Made by a program: the position numbers and the translations under genes. The notes beneath the pieces were generated by a model. It was not told the DNA's origin and did not search any database. It worked only from the letters and a program-made list of their open reading frames with translations. From the NCBI GenBank assembly GCA_023446865.1, contig JAEXPL010000342.1, forward strand, positions 1 to 12,092: 12,092 nt of DNA. Reading direction: 5' to 3'. This document shows, piece by piece, positions 1 through 7,558 of the stretch (within the stretch, counting starts at the first letter, position 1; each line of letters starts with the position of its first letter). Source of the stretch: Verrucomicrobiota bacterium (lineage in GTDB: Bacteria > Verrucomicrobiota > Verrucomicrobiia > Opitutales > Opitutaceae).

Positions 1-163
1 CGACGGTGATCTCGCGCAGGAGAAGCACGCCGTTTGCGTTGGGCTCGCTCGCGGGGGCGGCGGTCGCGAGGTCCTCCGGGGTGACGGGCCGCCAGGCGGA
101 GGCGGCGGAGAGGAGATTGCAGAAAGCAAGAGCTCCGGCGAGGAGCAGGGCGCGGGGTTGCAC
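1..163 (-). CDS. DUF3857/transglutaminase-like secreted protein, N-terminal fragment (cut by window edge)
   Basis: Only the first 54 codons lie in the window; the gene continues past position 1. From the GTG at 161-163 the protein begins with a hydrophobic signal peptide (MQPRALLLAGALAF, cleavage probably after Ala-Ser-Ala near residue 23), followed by WRPVTPEDLA and then GVLLLRE. This matches the start of the complete gene just upstream almost residue for residue, so I read it as a tandem paralogue of that DUF3857/transglutaminase-like protein. The GTG was chosen because nucleotide identity with the neighbour stops two bases upstream of it. No clear Shine-Dalgarno is visible. The two genes lie 67 bp apart on the same strand and could share a transcript. 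The function of the missing part is inferred from the paralogue only. Confidence 0.75.
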   Translation of the reverse strand, partial: MQPRALLLAGALAFCNLLSAASAWRPVTPEDLATAAPASEPNANGVLLLREITV

Positions 164-165
164 GG
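72..165. repeat. Direct repeat copy A covering the signal-peptide region
   Basis: A 94-bp block that recurs at 2182-2275 with the same orientation and a single mismatch (c at 153, t at 2263, an Arg/His codon change). It covers the start codon, the signal peptide and the WRPVTPEDL segment of the tandem paralogues. Similarity falls off immediately on the distal side, where the mature proteins diverge. Confidence 0.9.
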
Positions 166-195
166 TGTGATGAAGGGGGCGGAACGGGGTTGGGT

Positions 196-214
196 CCAAG
201 CGAAAGAAGCTTGG
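196..214 (-). terminator. Weak hairpin after the complete DUF3857 gene
   Basis: A perfect 6-bp stem, ccaagc and gcttgg, encloses a 7-base loop, 16 bases past the stop codon of the 231-2273 gene. On the transcribed strand no run of T follows the stem, so it may only be an mRNA-stabilising or attenuating hairpin between the two paralogues rather than a true terminator. Confidence 0.25.
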
Positions 215-230
215 GCGGCGGCGGTGAGCG

Positions 231-2273
231 TCACTTGGCGGCGGCCTCCTCCGAATAGTCCACCTCGGAGGGCGCGGCGGTGACGGAGCGGAAGGAGAAA
301 GTGCGGGCGTCTTGTTGCACGATCTTCGAATAGATCTCGCGCAACACGCCGTAGTTGTCGACGGGGACCATGAAGACGCGACGGGCGTAGCTGCGCTCGA
401 AAAGGATCCGGCGGCCGCCGTCCTCGATCGAGACCCGGGGGGAGTAGTGGACCTTGTCGCCGCCGCCGACGTCCTCGAAGAACCCCGGTGGCTCGAGTTC
501 GAAGCCCTCCGGCACCGCTACCGAGATCTTGTCCTCCTCGGCGAGGAAGAACGGGAAGTAGATGTTGGACTTGCGCGTCGTGGCGGAGAAAACCTCCTCC
601 AGACCTTTCTGGAAGAAGGCCAGCGGCAGCAGGAGGCGATCGCCGAGGACGGTGGCGTAGTCGGCGATCTTGATGTGACAGGAAAACGAGGGCGGTTGGT
701 CGATGTCGTCGGGCAATTGCACCCGGCAATCGGTCACCTCGACCTGCCCCAAACGCTCCCGCAGATCCTTCGTGACGAGGTCCTGGCGCTCGGTCTCGGT
801 CTTCGGGCTGAACCGGTGGCGGAAGGCGAAGGCGGTGTGCCCCGAAGGCGAGACCATGATGTCGCCTTCCAGCGTGCCGTCGGCGGAGAGGGTGAAGGTC
901 GCGTTGCGACGGATGACCGAATAGGCGGAGGTCGACTTTGGTGTATCTATGAACTGGAAGCGCGGCTTGTCGCCGCCGGTGGCGGGTCCGATCTTGTCGG
1001 CCGCAGCGGCGGCACCGGGGGGCACGGCCACGAGCGCAGTGGCCGCTTCGTGGTTCCAGTTCAAGCGGCCCGGTGGCAGGTGCCGCGCACCCGGGTCATA
1101 GAACTTCCAACCGGCGGAATCGACGGCGATGATCCAGTGGGGTAGCGCCGAGCTTGTTCGCAGGTTCTTGTCGAAAAAGCTCTGGCTGCGGTCGGAGCAG
1201 TAAGCGAGCTGGCAGGGACGTCCGGAGGCACGCAGAAGCGCGCCGAAGAGCAGGTTGATGTCGACGGCGGTGCCGTAGCCGTTCTTCAACGTTTCGACGG
1301 ATGATGTGTTCTCCTTGAGTTGCTCGATCTCCTCGGTCGTGTAGCCGGAGCCGGGATAGGAGATGTTCCTGATCTGGGTGCGGCAGAACTCGTACAGCCG
1401 GCGGATCGATTCGTTGTCGTCGGTGGTGCCGGCGAGGAGTGCGAGCGCCTTGTCCTTGAGGGGCTTCTTCGGCGTGAGGTAGGTCTCCGAGAGCGCGAGC
1501 ATGCCGTCGGCGACACGGTTCCAGTAGTCGAGAGCGGAGCCCTTCTCGAAAGTGTAGTAGTAGAGCAGCCACGGTTTCACCGTGTCGTCGGGCGGAGAGA
1601 ACGGCTCCACGATCGTGCCGGGCAGTTGGCGGGCCTCGTACACCCGCTCCACATCCTTCTTCTTCTCGTTCGTCGCCGACTGGAACGCGACGAAGTCGGG
1701 CCAGAGAATGCGCAGTGCGAGCTCCGGATAGCTGACGACGCCGATGCGGATTCGGGCGAGGGCGGTGGGAAAGGCGTCGTCGATGTAGTAGCGCAGCGCG
1801 AGCACGAGAGTGCGGTCATGCACGCGAAAGCGGTATTCGGCGATGTCGCCGGGCTCGAGGCCCGCGAAGGCGAACGCCTTGACCGAGATCGACTCGCCGC
1901 CGGCGCGCACCACGTCGCGCGTGAAGAAGGCGTCGCCCGCCACGTCGATGATGCGGCCGTCGGGTTTCACCACGCGGGCGGCGAGCTCGCGCGGCGGTGC
2001 GCTGCGCTCGAACGGAATCTCGGTCTTGTTGAGCTCTTCGACACCAGCTGCGGTAAAGACCTTGGCGCGGTAGTAGAAGGTGTAGTCGGTGCCCTCGAGC
2101 TTGCTGGCATCGACGAGAAACTCGCGGAGAAGCACGAGGCCGTTGGCAGTGGGTTCGGCCGCCGGCGGGCGGGCGGCGAGATCCTCCGGGGTGACGGGCC
2201 GCCAGGCGGAGGCGGCGGAGAGGAGATTGCAGAAAGCAAGAGCTCCGGCGAGGAGCAGGGCGTGGGGTTGCAC
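231..2273 (-). CDS. Secreted DUF3857 domain protein with inactive-looking transglutaminase-like domain
   Basis: This is a protein of about 680 residues with a signal peptide (residues 1-23, ending Ala-Ser-Ala), so it is exported to the periplasm or outer surface. A DUF3857 region follows (roughly 40-210, with AARVVKPDGRIIDV and EPGDIAEYRFRV). A transglutaminase/protease-like core lies at about 270-400, and a beta-rich C-terminal region follows. In the core the His (LPHWIIAV, H379) and Asp (KFYDPGAR, D393) of the usual triad are present. The expected Cys position in the pattern G-x-C-x-D is Ala336 (GYGTAVDIN, codon at 1266-1268), so catalysis of the usual kind is unlikely. The family is common in Bacteroidota and Verrucomicrobiota, but its substrate is generally unknown. 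I prefer the GTG at 2271-2273, shared with the paralogue. A TTG six codons upstream (2289-2291) is the alternative start. No convincing ribosome binding site decides between them. Confidence 0.85.
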   Translation of the reverse strand: MQPHALLLAGALAFCNLLSAASAWRPVTPEDLAARPPAAEPTANGLVLLREFLVDASKLEGTDYTFYYRAKVFTAAGVEELNKTEIPFERSAPPRELAARVVKPDGRIIDVAGDAFFTRDVVRAGGESISVKAFAFAGLEPGDIAEYRFRVHDRTLVLALRYYIDDAFPTALARIRIGVVSYPELALRILWPDFVAFQSATNEKKKDVERVYEARQLPGTIVEPFSPPDDTVKPWLLYYYTFEKGSALDYWNRVADGMLALSETYLTPKKPLKDKALALLAGTTDDNESIRRLYEFCRTQIRNISYPGSGYTTEEIEQLKENTSSVETLKNGYGTAVDINLLFGALLRASGRPCQLAYCSDRSQSFFDKNLRTSSALPHWIIAVDSAGWKFYDPGARHLPPGRLNWNHEAATALVAVPPGAAAAADKIGPATGGDKPRFQFIDTPKSTSAYSVIRRNATFTLSADGTLEGDIMVSPSGHTAFAFRHRFSPKTETERQDLVTKDLRERLGQVEVTDCRVQLPDDIDQPPSFSCHIKIADYATVLGDRLLLPLAFFQKGLEEVFSATTRKSNIYFPFFLAEEDKISVAVPEGFELEPPGFFEDVGGGDKVHYSPRVSIEDGGRRILFERSYARRVFMVPVDNYGVLREIYSKIVQQDARTFSFRSVTAAPSEVDYSEEAAAK

Positions 2274-2275
2274 GG
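2182..2275. repeat. Direct repeat copy B covering the signal-peptide region
   Basis: Partner of the block at 72-165, with 93 of 94 bases identical, including the third codon positions. It lies over the 5' end of the complete DUF3857 gene. Such identity at silent sites, next to diverged flanks, points to a recent duplication or gene conversion confined to the signal-peptide region. Confidence 0.9.
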
Positions 2276-2338
2276 ACAGGAGCGAATCCAAACTCCGGGG
2301 CGTCGGCTACGAAAATCCGCGGATCCGTAGCGGCGGTT

Positions 2339-3514
2339 TCAGGTGATGCGGGCGAGGCGGCGGATGCCGGCCAGCAGGACGACGGCGCCGAGGCCGATGG
2401 CCCAGGGAATGGCGTCGAGCGAGACGGCTTCGCCGAGCCAGCCGGCGGCGGCGGGGAAGATGGCGGCGCCGACGCAGGCGGCGCCGGATTGCCGGCCGAT
2501 GATCGTGAAGACCGCATCGGGGCGGAAGCGTCGTGGCACCTCGTGCATCAGCCCGGGAAAGATCGGAGCCATGCCCAGTCCGGTGACGACGAGCGCGGCG
2601 CCGGCGAGCGGCGTGGAGTGCGCCTGCGTGAAAACAGCGAGACCGGCCAGGGCCAGCAGCGCGCCACCGGTCACCAGGCGGCGGTTACCCCAGCGGTCGA
2701 CGACAAAGCCGTTGGCGATCCGCCCGCCCGTGATCGAGGCGTAGAAGAGCGAGGCGCAGATTCCGGCCTCCGCCTGGGGCAGGCCGCGGCCCTCCACGAG
2801 GATCGAGGCGGCCCACAAGCCGGTGCTGCCCTCCGCGGCGACGTAGAGGAGGAAGAGCGCGGCGGAGAGCCAGCCGGCCTCGGAGTTGGCGGAATGCAGC
2901 GCTGATGCCGCGGTGGCGCCTGTGCTGCAGTCGCCGGCGGCGGCCCGCGGGCCGGGGCCGCAATCCCAGAGCCGCAGCGTGACGGCGAAGGTGGTTGCGA
3001 GTGTGAGTTGCAGGCAGCCGATGAAAAGGTAGCCGCCGCGCCAGCCGTGGCTCGTCGCCAGAAACTGGGTGATGATCAGCGGCCCGGAAGTGGCGCCGAT
3101 GCCCCAGCAGGCGTGGAGCCAGTTCATGTGACGACCGGTGTAGTGGCGGGCGACATAGCTGTTGAGCGCGGCGTCGACCGCGCCGGCGCCGAGACCGAGC
3201 GGAATGGCGGCGACCAAGAGCCATGCGAACGCCGGCGCCTGCGAGGTGAGCACGAGGGCACCGCCGGTGAGCAGGCAGCTCACAAGCACCACCGGACCGG
3301 TAGTGAAGCGCCGGAGGATCGGACCGCTGGAGAAGCTCGAGACGGCCGAGAGGAGCGTAGCGACGACCATGAGCCAGCCCGCGGCCTTGAGCGGCTGGGC
3401 GAGATCAAGGTGCATCCGCGGCCAAGCGACACCGAGCGTACCATCCGGCAGACCGAGGCTGATGTAGCCGGCGTAGATCAGCGGCAGCAGGAAGAGTGAG
3501 ACGCGGCGGGACAT
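2339..3514 (-). CDS. MFS transporter, fucose-permease-like type
   Basis: A 391-residue integral membrane protein with about 12 hydrophobic helices in two halves. The halves are joined by a hydrophilic, Ala/Gly/Cys-bearing linker around residues 190-215. The N-terminus (LPLIYAGYISLGLPDGTLG) and the segment GLGAGAVDAALNSYVARHY followed by NWLHACWGIGA resemble the FucP/YbjJ-like branch of the major facilitator superfamily, whose characterised members carry sugars or act as drug or metabolite exporters. The substrate cannot be read from the sequence. It starts 58 bp after the rph stop on the same strand, so co-transcription with rph is possible, though the two functions are not obviously related. 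The length is normal for the family. No Shine-Dalgarno is seen upstream of the ATG. Confidence 0.88.
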   Translation of the reverse strand: MSRRVSLFLLPLIYAGYISLGLPDGTLGVAWPRMHLDLAQPLKAAGWLMVVATLLSAVSSFSSGPILRRFTTGPVVLVSCLLTGGALVLTSQAPAFAWLLVAAIPLGLGAGAVDAALNSYVARHYTGRHMNWLHACWGIGATSGPLIITQFLATSHGWRGGYLFIGCLQLTLATTFAVTLRLWDCGPGPRAAAGDCSTGATAASALHSANSEAGWLSAALFLLYVAAEGSTGLWAASILVEGRGLPQAEAGICASLFYASITGGRIANGFVVDRWGNRRLVTGGALLALAGLAVFTQAHSTPLAGAALVVTGLGMAPIFPGLMHEVPRRFRPDAVFTIIGRQSGAACVGAAIFPAAAGWLGEAVSLDAIPWAIGLGAVVLLAGIRRLARIT

Positions 3515-3572
3515 CGCAGGAAGGAGCCGGACGGCGGCACCGCCCAGCGCCGAGAGGCACCGGTGGAGCCGA

Positions 3573-4361
3573 TCAACGTCCGCCGAGGCCGCCGAGCGTC
3601 AGGCCGGCGAGGCCGGTGGCGAGCAGGCGTTTGGCGAGGAACTCCGTCTGCTTGGCGGAGAGTTCCTTCAGCCCGCGTTGGGCGAGAGCGATGAGGGAGG
3701 ACAGCTGGTCCTGCGTGAACGTGGCCTCCTCGCCTGTGCCCTGCACCTCGACGAAGTTGCCGCGACCGGTCATGACCACGTTGAAGTCGACCTCGGCGTC
3801 CTTGTCCTCGACGTAGTTGAGATCGAGGATCTCGCGGTTGTCGAAGATGCCGACGCTCACGGCGGCGACGGAGTCGGTGAACGGGTTGTCGGAAATCTTC
3901 TTCTCGGTGATGAACTTCTCCACGGCGAGACGGGCGGCGAGGTAGGCGCCGGTGATCGACGCGGTGCGGGTGCCGCCATCGGCCTGGAGGACGTCGCAGT
4001 CGACCCAGAGGGTGTTGTCGCCGAGTTTCTTGAGATCGATCACGGCGCGCAGCGAACGGCCGATGAGGCGCTGGATCTCGACGGTGCGGCCGTCGAGCTT
4101 GCCCTTGGAGATGTCGCGCGGCTTGCGGTCGAGCGTGCTGTAGGGGAGCATCGAGTACTCGGCGGAGAGCCAGCCGCCGGTCACGCCCTGCTGGCGCATC
4201 CAGGTCGGGACCTTGGGTTCGATCATCGCCGCGCAGATGACGCGGGTGTTTCCGAACGAGACGAGCACGGAGCCGTCGGCGTTGGGCGCGATGTCGGGCT
4301 GGAAGGCGATCGGGCGGAGCTGGTCGGTACGGCGGGCGTCGGGACGGGCGAATTCGGGCAT
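3573..4361 (-). CDS. rph: Ribonuclease PH
   Basis: A 262-residue phosphorolytic 3'-5' exoribonuclease that trims tRNA 3' ends in the cytoplasm using phosphate, acting as a ring-shaped hexamer in characterised relatives. Hallmarks are FGNTRVICAA (36-45), GRTVEIQRLIGRSLRAV (91-107), WVDCDVLQADGGTRTASITG (119-138) and the acidic block LDLNYVEDKDAEVDFNVVMT (179-198). The GGTRT loop is the known phosphate-binding motif. The length is slightly above the usual ~240 because of a Gly/Leu-rich C-terminal tail (LLATGLAGLTLGGLGGR). I chose the ATG at 4359-4361, giving MPEFARPDARRTDQLRP, the normal family N-terminus. The frame stays open to 4499, but that extension runs through an inverted-repeat element and looks non-coding. 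It is the upstream member of a pair with the MFS gene. Confidence 0.96.
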   Translation of the reverse strand: MPEFARPDARRTDQLRPIAFQPDIAPNADGSVLVSFGNTRVICAAMIEPKVPTWMRQQGVTGGWLSAEYSMLPYSTLDRKPRDISKGKLDGRTVEIQRLIGRSLRAVIDLKKLGDNTLWVDCDVLQADGGTRTASITGAYLAARLAVEKFITEKKISDNPFTDSVAAVSVGIFDNREILDLNYVEDKDAEVDFNVVMTGRGNFVEVQGTGEEATFTQDQLSSLIALAQRGLKELSAKQTEFLAKRLLATGLAGLTLGGLGGR

Positions 4362-4424
4362 CGCGGGACTCAACGGTGGGGCCGGTGGTTGCGCAAGCGC
4401 GGAGGCGGGAGGGGGCGAGCGGGG

Positions 4425-4500
4425 TGTGCGGTAGGGGCGGTATTGCCGCATGGCAGAATCGCCGAGCCGCGGCTCACCCGGAGGGTTTGCCCTACCCACA
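4425..4500. repeat. 76-bp palindromic element with terminal inverted repeats (REP/MITE-like)
   Basis: The ends are imperfect inverted repeats: tgtgcggtaggg (4425-4436) against ccctacccaca (4490-4500), complementary apart from one extra base. Inside are several nested palindromes: gcgg/ccgc around 4437-4449, tgcc/ggca just after it, the perfect 12-mer gagccgcggctc (4464-4475), and aggg/ccct at 4482-4493. It sits 11 bases past the GH3 stop and 63 bases before the rph start, both minus-strand. No open reading frame is associated. The architecture fits a short non-autonomous repeat. It could also act as a transcription terminator or mRNA stabiliser for the GH3 gene. No second copy exists in this window, so repetitive status is inferred. 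Confidence 0.6.
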
Positions 4501-4511
4501 AACCCGTTCAG

Positions 4512-6995
4512 CTACGGCGTGGCGAGCGGAGGATCCGTGAGCGGCGCTTCCTCGGGGGCGGAGCCGTCGGCGGCGGCGATTGTGAACGTACCGCGAAGGC
4601 GGATGTCCTCGGACGAGGCGCCGAGCATGGCGGTGAACCGGCCCGGCTCGACCGTCCAGCGGCCGGCGGCGTCGAAGAGCTGCAACTCGGCGGTGGCGAG
4701 GGTGAACGTGACCGGCTTGGTTTCACCCGGCGCGAGCGACACGCGGGTGAAGCCGCGGAGGGCCTTCTCGTAGGTGGTGACGGAGCTGTAGTCGTCGCGC
4801 AGGTAGAGTTGCACGACCTCATCGCCGCGAGAGGTGCCGGTGTTGGTGATGTCGGCGGTCACGGTGACGGTGGTGGCCGGGAGGTTCTGGCGCTCGGGGT
4901 TGAGGCGGAGGTTGGCGTAGCGGAAGGTCGTGTAGCTCAGACCGTGGCCGAAGGGGAACAGCGCGCCGGTGATCTGGCCGCCGTCACGGTCCTGGGAGCC
5001 CGGATGCGCGGGGAAGTTGAAGGGGATCTGGCCGACGCTTTTCGGGAAGGTGATGGGTAGGCGACCGGAGGGATTGCAGTCGCCGAGGAGGACATCGGCC
5101 AGCGCGGCGCCGCCCTGCTCGCCGGGGAACCAGAGCTCGACGATCGCGGGCACGTGCTTTGCCGCCCAGTTCACGCTGAGCGGGCGTCCGTTGCTGAGCA
5201 CGAGCACGAGCGGCTTGCCGGTGGCGGCGAGGGCGCGGAGCAGCTCCTCCTGGTGGCCGGGGAGGTCGAGGCTGATGCGGCTCATCGACTCCTGGCTGAT
5301 CTCCTCGGTTTCGCCGAGCACGGCGACGATGACATCGACGTCGGTCGCGGCGGCGACCGCCTCGTCGATCTGGGCGCGGTCGGCGCCTGCGGCGGGCTCG
5401 CGGAGGATGTCGCTCTCGGGGAAGCGGGTGTCGATGACCTCGCAGCCCTTGGCGTAGCGCACCTCGACGGCCGAGCCGAGCTTGGCGCGCAGGCCGGCGA
5501 GCGGCGTGATGTAGTCGAGCCGTTGCGGGCCGTAGCGCGACCACCAGCCGTGGGCGTCGTCGGCGAGCGGCCCGGTGACGAGGATCTTCTTGAGCGCGGT
5601 GCGGTCGAGCGGGAGCGCACGGTTCTCGTTTTTCAGGAGAACGATCGATTCGCGCGCGGCGCGCTCGCCGGCGGCGAGGCTCTCGGCGGTGCGGACGATG
5701 GAGGCGACGGCCGCGGGATCGACGTAGGGATGGTCGAAGAGGCCGAGCCAGAACTTCACGCGAAGGATGTCGCGCACGCGGGCGTCGATGGTCGCGAGCG
5801 GGAGTCGGCCGCTGCGCACGAGCTCGCGGAGCGGTTCGCCGTAGGCTTCGGGCGGGGTGAAATTTGTGCGGATGTTGAGGCCGGCCTCGACCGACTGGCG
5901 GATGCCCTCGGCGGGCGTGCCGGCGACGCGGTGCTTGGCGTGGATGAACTCGACGGCACCGCTGTCGGAGACGACGTAGCCCTTGAAGCCGTACTCGCCG
6001 CGGAGGATGTCGGTGAGGAAGAGCGGGCTGCCCTGGACGGGCACGCCGTCGTAGTCGTTGTACGAAGCCATCACGCCCAGCGCGCCGGCGTCGCGGATGG
6101 CGCGGCGGAAGGGCTCGAGGTAGATCGTCTGCACCTCGCGCCACGTCGCCTGCGGGTCGGTGCGCGCGTCGCCGTCGCGGCCGCCCTTGGGGATGCTGTA
6201 GACGGCGAAGTGCTTGAGGGTGGAGACGACGTGCTGCGACTGGAGCGCGCGGACCTGCTCGACGCCGAGGGCGGAGACGAGGAACGGATCCTCGCCGTAG
6301 GTCTCGGTGGTGCGACCCCAGCGGGGGTCGCGGGCGAGGTCGAGGATGGGCGAGTAGACGTTGGTGTAGCCGAGGGCGCGGGCCTCGCGTCCGGTCACGC
6401 GGCCGATGGTGGCGACGAGTTCGCGGTCGAAGGTGGCGGCGACGGCGAGCTGTGCGGGGAAACTGGAGGCGCGGGAGTGGAGCAGGCCGCGGATGCCCTC
6501 GTTGGTGAAATCCACCGGGATGCCGAGGCGGGTGCGCTCGAGGAACCAGCGGCGCACCTCGTTGATCGCCTGGACGTGGAGGGAGTGGGGCAGGTCGTGG
6601 ACGGGATCGGCGAGGCTGTTGTCCCAGCCGGTGTTGCCGTTCATGTGCTCGTCGATGTTGCCGATGCCGTCCTTCCAGAAGGCGGTGTCCCAGGCGGGCG
6701 TGGGCAGTTCGTCGCGCAGCACGCGCGGAAAGCCGTAGAGGGTGACCATCTGGGCGGTCTTCTCCTCGAGGGTCATGCGCGCGAGGAGGTCCTCGATGCG
6801 TTTCTCGGTCGGCAGCGCAGCGTTCTCGTAGGGATCGAGCTGGCCGTTTTTGTTCAGGTCGATCCAGCCGTCGCGGTAGATGGCGGGCGATGGGGCGGCT
6901 GGGTTGACGAAGAAGGTCGCGGCCGGTGGTGCCGCGACGGCGGCGGAGACGGCGAGGAGCGCGGTGGCAAGGCAAGCGAGGGAGGACGGCGTCAT
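4512..6995 (-). CDS. Secreted glycoside hydrolase family 3 beta-glycosidase (beta-glucosidase/xylosidase type)
   Basis: An 827-residue enzyme that hydrolyses terminal beta-linked sugars of oligosaccharides, probably in the periplasm or outside the cell. A signal peptide (1-22, MTPSSLACLATALLAVSAAV) is followed by an EF-hand-type loop DLNKNGQLDPYE (46-57) and the GH3 signature opening RIEDLLARMTLEEK. The N-terminal barrel carries GREARALGYTNVYSPILDLA, DPRWGRTTETYGEDP and KHFAVYS. The catalytic nucleophile is predicted as Asp344 in YVVSDSGAVEF. The GH3 C-terminal domain holds LLKNENRALPLD and the probable acid/base Glu569 in SQESMSRISLDLPGHQ. FPFGHGLSYTTF leads into a fibronectin-III-like domain (about 690-775, NTGTSRGDEVVQLYLRD). 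All catalytic parts look intact. The start at 6993-6995 is chosen because it places the signal peptide at the N-terminus. The frame runs open to 7100 without sense upstream. Substrate specificity is not decidable here. Confidence 0.94.
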   Translation of the reverse strand: MTPSSLACLATALLAVSAAVAAPPAATFFVNPAAPSPAIYRDGWIDLNKNGQLDPYENAALPTEKRIEDLLARMTLEEKTAQMVTLYGFPRVLRDELPTPAWDTAFWKDGIGNIDEHMNGNTGWDNSLADPVHDLPHSLHVQAINEVRRWFLERTRLGIPVDFTNEGIRGLLHSRASSFPAQLAVAATFDRELVATIGRVTGREARALGYTNVYSPILDLARDPRWGRTTETYGEDPFLVSALGVEQVRALQSQHVVSTLKHFAVYSIPKGGRDGDARTDPQATWREVQTIYLEPFRRAIRDAGALGVMASYNDYDGVPVQGSPLFLTDILRGEYGFKGYVVSDSGAVEFIHAKHRVAGTPAEGIRQSVEAGLNIRTNFTPPEAYGEPLRELVRSGRLPLATIDARVRDILRVKFWLGLFDHPYVDPAAVASIVRTAESLAAGERAARESIVLLKNENRALPLDRTALKKILVTGPLADDAHGWWSRYGPQRLDYITPLAGLRAKLGSAVEVRYAKGCEVIDTRFPESDILREPAAGADRAQIDEAVAAATDVDVIVAVLGETEEISQESMSRISLDLPGHQEELLRALAATGKPLVLVLSNGRPLSVNWAAKHVPAIVELWFPGEQGGAALADVLLGDCNPSGRLPITFPKSVGQIPFNFPAHPGSQDRDGGQITGALFPFGHGLSYTTFRYANLRLNPERQNLPATTVTVTADITNTGTSRGDEVVQLYLRDDYSSVTTYEKALRGFTRVSLAPGETKPVTFTLATAELQLFDAAGRWTVEPGRFTAMLGASSEDIRLRGTFTIAAADGSAPEEAPLTDPPLATP

Positions 6996-7125
6996 CGGGG
7001 AGAACGCCGGGAGTGTGGAGCAAGCGGCCACCCACGGCGAGCGGCGAGACGCGGCCGGCAGCGGAGAGACGGTGCTCCGATGCATTCGGCGCGAGCGCAA
7101 GGGCTCGGACGCGCCGTTGCGTGCG

Positions 7126-7512
7126 TCAACGGGGCTCGGAGAGCGCGGCCAAGCGGCGGCGCAGTTCGAGCAGTTCCCACGGGTCGAAGGCGGTGGTGCC
7201 GCGGGCGTCCTCGAGCTCGGCGCACCGGCGATTCAGCTCGGTTTGCTCGGGCGATTTCCGGCGCGGGCCACCGGCGAAACAGGCGTGCGGCGAGTCGTCC
7301 TCCGCGGCACAGGCGGCGAGCTGACCGGTCAGTTGGAGCCGGGCGCGGAAAAGAAACGCGGCGGCGGCGGCCAAGGAGGCGTGCAGAAGCAGCAGCGGTT
7401 CCTGGTCGCCGCAGGCGGCGGCGACGAAAGCCACCGCGAGGAGTCCGCAGCATAGATACGCGGCATAGACACAGCGAGCTCCGGGCGTGATCGGAAGATG
7501 GTGCGTTCGCAT
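7126..7512 (-). CDS. Small two-helix membrane protein of unknown function
   Basis: I do not recognise this 128-residue protein. Two hydrophobic segments are visible, about 15-33 (VYAAYLCCGLLAVAFVAAA) and 38-57 (EPLLLLHASLAAAAAFLF), separated by a short charged turn. A hydrophilic, probably cytoplasmic C-terminal half follows, with a helical, charge-rich stretch (EQTELNRRCAELED, then PWELLELRRRLAALSEPR) that may form a short coiled coil. The ATG at 7510-7512 gives a sensible short N-terminus (MRTHHLPITPGARC). An alternative ATG ten codons upstream is less likely. The gene lies between the methyltransferase (97 bp upstream) and the GH3 gene (130 bp downstream), all on the same strand. The clean hydrophobic/hydrophilic partition supports it being real. 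No function is claimed. Confidence 0.6.
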   Translation of the reverse strand: MRTHHLPITPGARCVYAAYLCCGLLAVAFVAAACGDQEPLLLLHASLAAAAAFLFRARLQLTGQLAACAAEDDSPHACFAGGPRRKSPEQTELNRRCAELEDARGTTAFDPWELLELRRRLAALSEPR

Positions 7513-7558
7513 GGCACCGTCGGTGAGCAGCGCCGCTGCCAATGTCGGTGAAAGGGAT

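Noticed and set aside
2311..2340. Imperfect hairpin as terminator of the MFS gene
   Set aside because: The stem has two internal mismatches and overlaps the stop codon; no T-run follows, only a short tttt inside the arm.
4362..4499. N-terminal extension of RNase PH to an upstream start
   Set aside because: The added 46 residues are Pro/Ala/Arg-rich, fall in the inverted-repeat element, and precede a normal RNase PH N-terminus at 4361.
3678..5060. Plus-strand open frame (460 codons) opposite rph and the end of GH3
   Set aside because: Antisense shadow of two well-supported genes; the composition is dominated by Gly, Glu, Val and Ala.
6996..7100. Upstream start for the GH3 enzyme
   Set aside because: It would bury the signal peptide behind 35 residues of Arg/Ser/Pro-rich sequence.
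7124..7129. TTGACG on the minus strand as a -35 box for GH3
   Set aside because: No -10-like hexamer follows at 16-19 bp, and the site overlaps the stop codon of the small membrane protein gene.
5154..7490. Very long plus-strand open frame (778 codons) opposite the GH3 gene
   Set aside because: It lies almost wholly antisense to an intact GH3 enzyme with all motifs. Its translation is a low-complexity Ala/Gly/Asp/Glu/Val protein with no motif, as expected from GC-rich codon bias.
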